Of a stretch of DNA of 64,000 nucleotides, positions 35,459-42,759 are shown piece after piece. Positions within the stretch are counted from its first letter, which is position 1; each line of letters begins with the position of its first letter. The stretch is from JBGTFE01 sp036403235 (lineage in GTDB: Bacteria > Acidobacteriota > Blastocatellia > Pyrinomonadales > Pyrinomonadaceae). A program made the position numbers and the translations under genes. The notes beneath the pieces are model-generated. The model was not told the origin of the DNA, did not search any database, and saw nothing but the letters and a program-made list of their open reading frames with translations. The stretch is from the NCBI GenBank assembly GCA_036403235.1, contig DASWRI010000042.1, positions 15,752 through 79,751 of the forward strand, read 5' to 3'.

Positions 35459-36976
35459 TTAACGATTAAGAATTCCCCTGATTAAAATTTTCTCATCTGC
35501 GTCGATAAAATCCAAAAGCCATAAAGCCGTGCAGTACACCAATCCGCCGCCCGCTGCCGAAATAACGAACGTCAGCCAGCTTACGGGCAGATTGTTTATG
35601 ACAAGCGTTTCGACAACGGCGACAAAAGCGGCGGCAACGGCTAAAATGCTCGTAATTCTTAACCAAAAGCTGATTTGAATTTTATTAAAAAACCATTTTT
35701 CGACATAAAAAATCGAGAAAAAAATCGTCGCAAATCCGGCGAGCCGCGCCGCAGCGATTCCCGTATTTCCGAAATTCTCGGTCAAAACAATCATCAAAAC
35801 GACGCTGACGACCAGACAAATCGCGAAAACCGCAAAATTATAATTCGGAAAGCCGAGTCCTTCGGTCATCTGCCATGAAACCGTTAAAATCGCCGCCAAT
35901 CCGAATGTTATCGCGTGCAGAACCAACAGTTTAGATGAATTTTGCGCAAAATCTCTGCCCATCCAGAGTTGCAGAAAAAACTTATTTTCGACAATCAGCG
36001 TCGTCGCCATAAAAACGACCAGCAGGCCGACGATTTTCGTCGCCTTGGTATAAAGCCTGAGAAGCTTTTCCTTATCGTTTTTCAATTCGCTGGCTAAAGG
36101 GAAAATCACGAGCATCAGGCTCGAAATAAAACCGTGAACATACATTCCGAGCGACATCGGAACGACATAATACGTCAAGCTTTCCGTGCCGAGATGCCTT
36201 GTAATCCATCCTCTTTCAAAAAGCAAAAGCAGATTTGCCATAATCTGGTAGCCGATTATGCCGAAGCTATAATGCAAAACCAGTTTGAGCGATTCGCGCT
36301 TGATGCGAAAGCTTATTCCGAACTCGGGCAAAAGTTTTTTTGCGATAATCGCGTAAACCGAGCAGAACGAGCAAATTACCAGCAAATTCCAGACAAGCAA
36401 AGTGAGCAAACCGTAGCCTTGATACGCAAAAATCAAATTTCCGAGCAGGAGCGAGAAGCTGCTTGCGTTGAAAATCTTCGAATAAACGTCAAAACGCTGA
36501 AGTCCTTGCAGAACGGCGCTGAAAACCTGCGTCAGCATCGTCACAAAAATAATCGCGGACGCAAGATACATGGCCATTACGGTTTTGTCCTGCGCGGACG
36601 CCTCAATTTTGAAAACGTCTCGCACCAGCCAGTTTGCCAGCAGGCAAATCAGCAAAACGCCGCAAACGCCGACGGTAATGTTTATAAAAAACGTCGCTGA
36701 GACGATATCTCGAATTTTTTCCGGTTCGCCGTTTGCACGATATTCGGCGACGTATTTCGTTATCGCGCGACCGATGCTGAAAGTAAACGAATAACCGATA
36801 AAACCAATGACCAGCGCGTAAATTCCGTAATCGTCGTTGCCTAATGCGCGGACGATAATCGGCGTCGCCACGAAGCTCAAGCAAAGCGGAAAAATCCATG
36901 TCAGAAAACCGTAAAAAATGTTTCTGATGATGCTTTTGCTCGTTTGAGCAGTTTTATTTTCAGCTATTTTCTGCAA
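35459..36976 (-). CDS. Wzx-like polysaccharide flippase
   Basis: A 505-residue membrane protein of the MOP/polysaccharide transport family with about 14 hydrophobic segments, beginning GFLTWIFPLCLSFVATPIIVRALGNDDYG, where the typical RxLGxxxYG motif is visible. It should flip the lipid-linked repeat unit to the periplasm for the Wzy-like polymerase. The start is TTG, inside the last codons of the upstream glycosyltransferase (13-nt overlap). Confidence 0.88.
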   Translation of the reverse strand: MQKIAENKTAQTSKSIIRNIFYGFLTWIFPLCLSFVATPIIVRALGNDDYGIYALVIGFIGYSFTFSIGRAITKYVAEYRANGEPEKIRDIVSATFFINITVGVCGVLLICLLANWLVRDVFKIEASAQDKTVMAMYLASAIIFVTMLTQVFSAVLQGLQRFDVYSKIFNASSFSLLLGNLIFAYQGYGLLTLLVWNLLVICSFCSVYAIIAKKLLPEFGISFRIKRESLKLVLHYSFGIIGYQIMANLLLLFERGWITRHLGTESLTYYVVPMSLGMYVHGFISSLMLVIFPLASELKNDKEKLLRLYTKATKIVGLLVVFMATTLIVENKFFLQLWMGRDFAQNSSKLLVLHAITFGLAAILTVSWQMTEGLGFPNYNFAVFAICLVVSVVLMIVLTENFGNTGIAAARLAGFATIFFSIFYVEKWFFNKIQISFWLRITSILAVAAAFVAVVETLVINNLPVSWLTFVISAAGGGLVYCTALWLLDFIDADEKILIRGILNR

Positions 36977-38205
36977 AGCGCTTCCTTATAACTTGCAATC
37001 GCAATTCGCGCGACTTCCCTTTCGTCAAAATGCTTCAAAACGTGTTCGCGCCCGTTTTTCGAGAGTTTTTCTCTTAAATTTTTATCGTTTTTCAAAGTTT
37101 CGAGCGCTCGGGCCAGGGCGTCGCTGTCGCCCGCTTCGATTAAAATTCCCGTCTCCAGATTTTTCACCGCTTCGGGAATCGCATTGACGTTTGTCGAAAC
37201 GCTCGGAATTCCGAGCGCCATCGCTTCGAGCAGCGAAATCGGCAAACCTTCGACAAAGCTCGCCAGAACAAAGGCGTCGGCGAGACGAAATATTTTAAAT
37301 AAATCCGAGCGGTCTTTGCCTATTTGGTCGGATGTAATCAGCCGAAATTGTTCGCCAAGATTGAAATCTTCCGCTTTTTGCAAATCTTCGGCGCTCGGCT
37401 TTGAATTTGAAATCCATACAAAGGCAATGTCTTCAATCGTTTGTGAAACCTTTTTGGCCGCTTCGAGAAATGTCCAGCGTCCTTTTCGGTCGATAAACTG
37501 CCCGACGCAAAGCACCAGAAATTTATCTTTCGGAATATTAAATTTTTCCTTTAATGCTTCCCGGTCGTAAGTTTCGGCGAGCGCCGCGTCGATTTCCGGC
37601 GGATTTATGCTCGTGTAGGTTACTTTGATTTTTTCCCAGAAATCGTTCGGGAAAAATTGCCTGAAATAATTTTTCGAATCTTCGTTTGACGAGAAAAAGT
37701 TAAAATTTTTGAATCCGGAAATCGCTTTCAGTTTAATTTTCCAAAGCAAACGTCGCCAAGACGGGACGGGCGGGAGCGAATTATGAGCCGTGATAAAAAC
37801 TTTCGTCCTGGCCGACAAGCGCATCAGCGGAAAAAGCGCCTGCCACGGAGCATATTCGATGTGAACAATCGAATTTTTCAAATCCTGTTTTTTCAAATAG
37901 CGAATCATTACGCTTTCCGAACGAAATTTATTGAAATGCCTTTCCAGCTTGCGTTTAAAGGTCATCGCGGGTTTTGAATCGGTATGCGACCGGATAAATT
38001 CATACGGAACGTCTAAAGCCTCGATAAATTTCAGAAGCTGCGCGTCGGATTTTTCCGGCAAAACGACTTTTACGTCAAATTCCTTTTTCACTTCCTTGAT
38101 GAGCGCAAAATAATAAATCTGAGCGCCGCCCCATTCTATGTAATCCCACGCGTAAATCACTTGCGGCTTGGCGTTTTCAACAATTTTGTGTGATACAGAG
38201 TTCAA
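36964..38205 (-). CDS. Glycosyltransferase family 4
   Basis: A 413-residue GT-B glycosyltransferase: VIYAWDYIEWGGAQIYYFALI at the N-terminus, LVLCVGQFIDRKGRWTFLEAAKKV and ADAFVLASFVEGLPISLLEAMALGIPSVSTNVNAIPEAV at the C-terminus, which is the classical sugar-nucleotide site. The start is TTG at 38205. It is cotranslated with the flippase gene. Confidence 0.9.
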   Translation of the reverse strand: MNSVSHKIVENAKPQVIYAWDYIEWGGAQIYYFALIKEVKKEFDVKVVLPEKSDAQLLKFIEALDVPYEFIRSHTDSKPAMTFKRKLERHFNKFRSESVMIRYLKKQDLKNSIVHIEYAPWQALFPLMRLSARTKVFITAHNSLPPVPSWRRLLWKIKLKAISGFKNFNFFSSNEDSKNYFRQFFPNDFWEKIKVTYTSINPPEIDAALAETYDREALKEKFNIPKDKFLVLCVGQFIDRKGRWTFLEAAKKVSQTIEDIAFVWISNSKPSAEDLQKAEDFNLGEQFRLITSDQIGKDRSDLFKIFRLADAFVLASFVEGLPISLLEAMALGIPSVSTNVNAIPEAVKNLETGILIEAGDSDALARALETLKNDKNLREKLSKNGREHVLKHFDEREVARIAIASYKEALCRK

Positions 38206-38276
38206 GTATTTTCTAAAAGGTCGGCACGACGACTGTTAAAGTTTTTATTTAACAAAATATTAACAAATTACATTAA

Positions 38277-39230
38277 CTAATCCTTCACGACGGCATGCGC
38301 AAACATCTCCGCAATCGATTTTTCCTTTTGTTTTTGCGCCCAATCGCCCTCCGGATTCATTTTCAAAAAAACGCGCGCATATAAAGCGAAAAACGCCGTC
38401 AATCCGTGAAGCCGGGTCGGCGCTGCCGCCAAACACGCGTAAAAACGTCTTCGCTGGTTTTGAATCGCTTTCAAATTTACAAAAAGCGCGTTGTATTTTT
38501 CCTTCAGAGACATTTTCGCAATTTTTGACGGAATCGTGTTCGGCTGGCAGAAAACGCGCGCGCGCGGCTCAATTAAAAGCCGCCATCCGTTTTTTTTCAT
38601 CCGCGGCGTATATTCGGCGTCCCCGAAATTCGGAAAACGTTTCGAATCCATCAGACCGCATTCTTGAATGGCCTCGGCCGGAACCAAAAGACAATTCCCG
38701 ACAATTATCCCGACTTCCCAGGGCTTTTTCGGAATCGTCCAGATTGTCTGATGCACCCAGTGTCGCCAGCCGCCCGAAAACGTCTCCCAACGCGGCGAAA
38801 CCTGAAAAAGTTTGTGCGGCGTGTCCCACAAAAGCAGAAGCGAGCCGACAATCGAACGCGGATATTTTTCCGCCGTTTCGACCATAAATCTGAGAAATTG
38901 CGAGTCAAAAATCTGGTCATCGTTCATCATCAAGACATACTCCGGATTATGTCTGAGCGCAGCGCGGACGCCCGCGTTCGTGCCTTCGGTAAACCATAAG
39001 TTGCCGTCGCCTTTGACGATTTCGACGCCGGGAAATTCATTTTCGACCGCTTCGCTCGTTCCGTCCGTCGAGCCGTCGTCAACCATCACGACGTGTACAT
39101 CTAAATTTTCTGAATCGATACGCGCCAAGCTTCTGAGACACAAGAGCGTCAATTCGCGGCGGTTATGCACCGGAAAAACGACTTCGACTCTAATTAAATT
39201 ACTTTTGCTCATCACCGTTTCGCGCATCAT
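38277..39230 (-). CDS. Glycosyltransferase family 2
   Basis: A 317-residue GT-A transferase with VEVVFPVHNRRELTLLCL, the VMVDDGSTDGT nucleotide site and MMNDDQIFD, where the metal-binding DxD-type residues lie. It resembles rhamnosyltransferase-like members, but donor sugar is not determined. ATG 39230 gives the longest form; M7 (39212) begins nearer the conserved region. A structured terminator-like hairpin lies 64 nt upstream. Confidence 0.88.
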   Translation of the reverse strand: MMRETVMSKSNLIRVEVVFPVHNRRELTLLCLRSLARIDSENLDVHVVMVDDGSTDGTSEAVENEFPGVEIVKGDGNLWFTEGTNAGVRAALRHNPEYVLMMNDDQIFDSQFLRFMVETAEKYPRSIVGSLLLLWDTPHKLFQVSPRWETFSGGWRHWVHQTIWTIPKKPWEVGIIVGNCLLVPAEAIQECGLMDSKRFPNFGDAEYTPRMKKNGWRLLIEPRARVFCQPNTIPSKIAKMSLKEKYNALFVNLKAIQNQRRRFYACLAAAPTRLHGLTAFFALYARVFLKMNPEGDWAQKQKEKSIAEMFAHAVVKD

Positions 39231-39287
39231 TAAAACCCTTGACGGCTAAAAGAATGACGTTTTACCGAAATTTCGCCTTCACGAGTT

Positions 39288-39337
39288 AAAAACGATTCGG
39301 AATAGCGGCGGAAAAACCTGCCAATTTATTCCGAATC
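39288..39337 (-). terminator. Strong hairpin with T-run inside the polysaccharide locus
   Basis: An 11-bp perfect stem (39294-39304 with 39327-39337) with a further GGC/GCC pairing in the loop. On the minus strand it is followed by GTTTTT (39288-39293), and on the plus strand by T7. It lies in the 153-nt gap between the sugar dehydrogenase and the GT2 gene and probably divides the locus into two main transcription units. Confidence 0.65.
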
Positions 39338-39383
39338 ATTTTTTTAAGAGCTGAAAACATTTCCCTGCTAAAACGGCCGGTTT

Positions 39384-40784
39384 TCATTTTCCGCTGGTTT
39401 GAAAAGTTTCTCTTGCCGTACCGCCCCACAACTCTTTTAATTTTGCCGTACTTGCCTTGTCATCTTCGCCGCGCCCGATAGCGACATATTTGATATGCGG
39501 TTTGCCTTCGAGTTTTTCCTGCAAAGCCCGCCAGAAATCGACAACCAAAATTTCGGAGCGCTCGTTTTTAAAGTCTTCCGCCGTCAATCCGTTAAAAATC
39601 GGGTCGGGAGTTGTAATCAAAACCGCTTCGGCTTGCTCAAGACATTCTTTGATTGAATCGAGCACGACGATTTGCCCGTGCAGCTCGTTCAAAGCCATCT
39701 CGCCCGCGAGCGGGTCGAAACCGACGACCCGCGAGCCTGATTTCGATAAAGCCTGAGCTATGTAAAGCCCCTGCGATTCTTCGGTGACGTGCGAAAACGG
39801 TTTGTATGCCAACCCCAAAACGGCGACGGTCGCGCCTTCGCGAATCAACGGGCGAAGCCTTTCAACGACTTTCGCAGCAATCGAGCGGTTCATCGAATCG
39901 GTCGTCTCGGCAAGTTTTGCTTCGACGCCCAACTCTTTGGCGATAAACGTTAAAGCGACGTTATCGCGCGGGAAACAGGGCCCGCCGTAACCGATTGAGC
40001 CGGTCAGATATTTTCGTCCGATGCGCGTGTCGAGTCCGAGTGCGTTGCTGACGACATCGACATCGCCGCCGGGAAGTTTTTCGCAGATTTCCGCCAGCAT
40101 ATTAGCAAACGTGATTTTGGTCGTGACAAATGTATTGACCGAAATTTTTGTCAGTTCTGCATTTTCGAGACTCATGCGTGCCGACGGCGCGCCGTTTGTC
40201 ATGACGCGCGAATAAATTTCTTCCAGCTGGCTGCCGCATTTATCGTCCAATTCGCCAATCAGCGTAAAATCGGGATTGAGAAAATCGCGGATGATGCTTC
40301 CGAGCGCGATAAATTCGGGGCTGTAGCAAAGTCCGAAATCTTTTCCAGCCTTTTTGCCCGAAGCTTTTTCGAGAATCGGGAGGAGCGCCTGCCTGGTCGA
40401 GCCCGGCAAAACCGTGCTCGTCAAAACGACGTTATGATAAGTTTTCTTTTTCGCCAGCGCTTTTCCGATTTCCTGGAAGGCCCAGGCCGCGTATTGCAGC
40501 GAAAACGCGCCGCGCTCGTCGCTCGGCGTCGGCACGATGACAAATGAAATATCCGAATTCAAAATGGCTTCTTCGTGGCTTGCGGTCGCGCGAATGCGTT
40601 CCTTGTTCGCGCCGATTACTTCATCCAGATTCGTTTCCTGAACAGGAGCTTTCCCCTGATTGACCAAATCAATCGAGTTGCGATTAACGTCAACGCCGAT
40701 AACTTCCAAACCGCGACTGGCAAATGCCGCCGCCATGCTTGCGCCCAATTTCCCGAGACCGATGACTGAAACTTTTTCTATCAT
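39384..40784 (-). CDS. Nucleotide-sugar dehydrogenase (UDP-glucose/GDP-mannose type)
   Basis: A 466-residue four-electron sugar dehydrogenase: VIGLGKLGASMAAAFASRG (NAD loop), VPTPSDERGAFSL, the catalytic Cys in GYGGPCFPRDN and the C-terminal LGLAYKPFSHVTEES. It oxidises the C6 hydroxyl of a nucleotide sugar to a uronic acid, giving an acidic residue for the polymer. Whether the substrate is UDP-glucose, UDP-GlcNAc/ManNAc or GDP-mannose cannot be settled here. Confidence 0.9.
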   Translation of the reverse strand: MIEKVSVIGLGKLGASMAAAFASRGLEVIGVDVNRNSIDLVNQGKAPVQETNLDEVIGANKERIRATASHEEAILNSDISFVIVPTPSDERGAFSLQYAAWAFQEIGKALAKKKTYHNVVLTSTVLPGSTRQALLPILEKASGKKAGKDFGLCYSPEFIALGSIIRDFLNPDFTLIGELDDKCGSQLEEIYSRVMTNGAPSARMSLENAELTKISVNTFVTTKITFANMLAEICEKLPGGDVDVVSNALGLDTRIGRKYLTGSIGYGGPCFPRDNVALTFIAKELGVEAKLAETTDSMNRSIAAKVVERLRPLIREGATVAVLGLAYKPFSHVTEESQGLYIAQALSKSGSRVVGFDPLAGEMALNELHGQIVVLDSIKECLEQAEAVLITTPDPIFNGLTAEDFKNERSEILVVDFWRALQEKLEGKPHIKYVAIGRGEDDKASTAKLKELWGGTARETFQTSGK

Positions 40785-40805
40785 TTCAATATGAAATTCT
40801 CCCTC

Positions 40806-41639
40806 TTATATTGCTTCGGCGGTCGTGCATAAATGCCAGCCGAACGTTCTTTCAAATTTCCGGAAAACACTTTCCGGCAGCATTCTCCAATACCATTCCT
40901 TTTCATATTCGTATTTGACGTACTTCGGAATTTGGTAGGGGAAAATATGCTCGACAAATTTATCTTTAACCACGAAGCCGTCGCCGATTAAATCTTCAAT
41001 CGTTTTTTTCGAATAAGAATATGTGACCGGACAGCCGGTTTGCGCCTCGGAATGTTTGGCGATGATGTCGTCAAGCTTCCAAAACTGCCCTTTTTCCTGC
41101 AAAAGCATCCATAAAACTTTCCACGAATACCGGTAATAAACCATCAATTTCAAAGTGCTTCCCGGTTTGACGAAATTTTCGCGGATTTGTTTGATGATTT
41201 CTTCGGGATGCGGCGAATGATGAATCACGCCGAACGAATAAATTAAATCGTACTTTTGCGGCGGAATATATTCGGAAAGTCTTTCGGCGTTGGCTTCGTA
41301 AAAATTTATTTTGTCAGACAAACCGAAAACTTCGGCGCGTTTTTTCGCCAGTTTTAAGGATTCGCACGAAAGGTCAACCGCCGTTACTTCAGCGCCGGCG
41401 CGGGCAAAATTCATCGTGTCGGTGCCGATTCCGCAGCCGATTTCCAGAACTTTTTTGCCTTTCCAGCGCGGAAATTCGGCAAACGCCGGAATATGCGCTT
41501 CGACAAAATACTTGCGCGCTTCGACCTGTTCAAAATATTCTTTTGTTCCGATTGCCGCCGTCGAATGACGAACGTTGCACGGGCGGCGATTCCAATAATC
41601 CTGAACTTCGCTTATCGGAACATCAATAAAGTTTTCCAT
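40806..41639 (-). CDS. SAM-dependent methyltransferase
   Basis: A 277-residue class I methyltransferase with KVLEIGCGIGTDTMNFARAG, VTAVDLS and LIYSFGVIHHSPHPEE. The N-terminal EVQDYWNRRPCNVRHS stretch occurs in methyltransferases of polysaccharide loci. It starts 19 nt after the GME-like epimerase gene and precedes the sugar dehydrogenase by 21 nt. Confidence 0.88.
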   Translation of the reverse strand: MENFIDVPISEVQDYWNRRPCNVRHSTAAIGTKEYFEQVEARKYFVEAHIPAFAEFPRWKGKKVLEIGCGIGTDTMNFARAGAEVTAVDLSCESLKLAKKRAEVFGLSDKINFYEANAERLSEYIPPQKYDLIYSFGVIHHSPHPEEIIKQIRENFVKPGSTLKLMVYYRYSWKVLWMLLQEKGQFWKLDDIIAKHSEAQTGCPVTYSYSKKTIEDLIGDGFVVKDKFVEHIFPYQIPKYVKYEYEKEWYWRMLPESVFRKFERTFGWHLCTTAEAI

Positions 41640-41658
41640 TTTTTTAACTCAAGACTTT

Positions 41659-42666
41659 CTACTTCCCGATTCCGGCTGCCGAAGAATCCTTTTGATTAAA
41701 GCTGGCCTTAACCTGTTCTTCAATCCATGTGTAAGTTGTTTTCAAGCCGTCTTCGAGTGAAATTTCGGGCTCCCATCCGAGAGTTTCGCGGAGTTTCTCG
41801 TTGTCGGAATTTCTGCCGCGGACGCCCTGCGGGCCGTCGATGTGTTTTTTGGTGATGCTTACGCCGGCGATTTCCGCGACCATATCGGCCAGCTCGTTGA
41901 TTGTCACCATTCGGTCTTGGCCGAGATTGAGCGGCTCGTGAAAATCCGAGCGCATCAAGCGATAAAGGCCTTCGACGCAGTCGTTTATGTAGCAAAACGA
42001 GCGTGTCTGCTCGCCGTCGCCCCAGATTTCAATTTCCGTGTTGCCGGTCAGTTTTGCCAGAGCGATTTTGCGGCACATCGCCGCCGGGGCTTTTTCGCGG
42101 CCGCCTTCCCATGTTCCCTTTTCGCCGAAAATGTTGTGAAAGCGAACCGTTCGGGTTTCGATTCCGAAATCGTTGCGATAATGCATGCAGAGAATTTCGC
42201 TGACGAGCTTTTCCCAGCCGTATGCGTCCTGCGGCATCGCCGGATATGCGTCTTCCTCTTTCAAAGGCGTCACGTTTGCTTCTTCCTGCAAATATTCGGG
42301 GTAAATGCAGGCCGAAGAAGTGTAAAGATAGCGCTTGACGTTATTGACGCGCGCCGCTTCGAGCGTGTGCAGATTTATCAGCGAATTGTTATACAAAATC
42401 TGCGCGTGGTGATTCGAGATAAATCCCATCCCGCCCATATCCGCCGCCAGCGCGTAAACTTCGTCGATACCGCGCGTCGCCTGCAGACAGCTGTCCCAAC
42501 GCCGCAAATCTAAAATTTCAAATTCGTCCGCGCCGGTTTCGGAAAATTCCGGATATTTTAAATCGACTCCGCGAACCCAGTAACCCTTTTCCTTTAAGTA
42601 TGTAACCAGATGGCTTCCGATAAAACCACCGGCGCCCGTCACCAAAACCCTCGTTTGTTTTTCCAT
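41659..42666 (-). CDS. GDP-mannose 3,5-epimerase-like enzyme
   Basis: A 335-residue extended short-chain dehydrogenase strikingly like plant GDP-D-mannose 3',5'-epimerase: ALAADMGGMGFISNHH, SSACIYPEYLQEE with the catalytic-type Cys, PQDAYGWEKL with Y-x-x-x-K, FHNIFGEKGTWEGGREKAPAA and DGPQGVRGRNSDN. The plant enzyme makes GDP-L-galactose and GDP-L-gulose. The same conserved blocks suggest the same chemistry here, supplying an L-hexose to the polymer. No GDP-mannose synthesis gene is in the window. Confidence 0.88.
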   Translation of the reverse strand: MEKQTRVLVTGAGGFIGSHLVTYLKEKGYWVRGVDLKYPEFSETGADEFEILDLRRWDSCLQATRGIDEVYALAADMGGMGFISNHHAQILYNNSLINLHTLEAARVNNVKRYLYTSSACIYPEYLQEEANVTPLKEEDAYPAMPQDAYGWEKLVSEILCMHYRNDFGIETRTVRFHNIFGEKGTWEGGREKAPAAMCRKIALAKLTGNTEIEIWGDGEQTRSFCYINDCVEGLYRLMRSDFHEPLNLGQDRMVTINELADMVAEIAGVSITKKHIDGPQGVRGRNSDNEKLRETLGWEPEISLEDGLKTTYTWIEEQVKASFNQKDSSAAGIGK

Positions 42667-42676
42667 AAATTTCTAA

Positions 42677-42750
42677 ATTTCAGCTTTCAAGTTTCAAGTT
42701 TCAGGCATGTTGAATTTTAACCTGAAACTTGAAACTAAAAGCTTGAAACC
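42677..42750. repeat. Heptad-unit palindrome (GTTTCAR type)
   Basis: Left arm: ATTTCAG, CTTTCAA, GTTTCAA, GTTTCAG (42677-42704). Right arm: CTGAAAC, TTGAAAC, TAAAAGC, TTGAAAC (42722-42749), separated by a 16-nt spacer within a G/C-closed stem. It fills the gap between the tyrosine-kinase stop and the GME-like start; the T-run lies on the plus-strand side, opposite to operon direction. Confidence 0.8.
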
Positions 42751-42759
42751 GTTTTTTAT

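Noticed and set aside
38221..38276. TGTTAAA/TTTAACA hairpin as terminator
   Set aside because: Seven weak AT pairs in an AT-rich gap; expected by chance.
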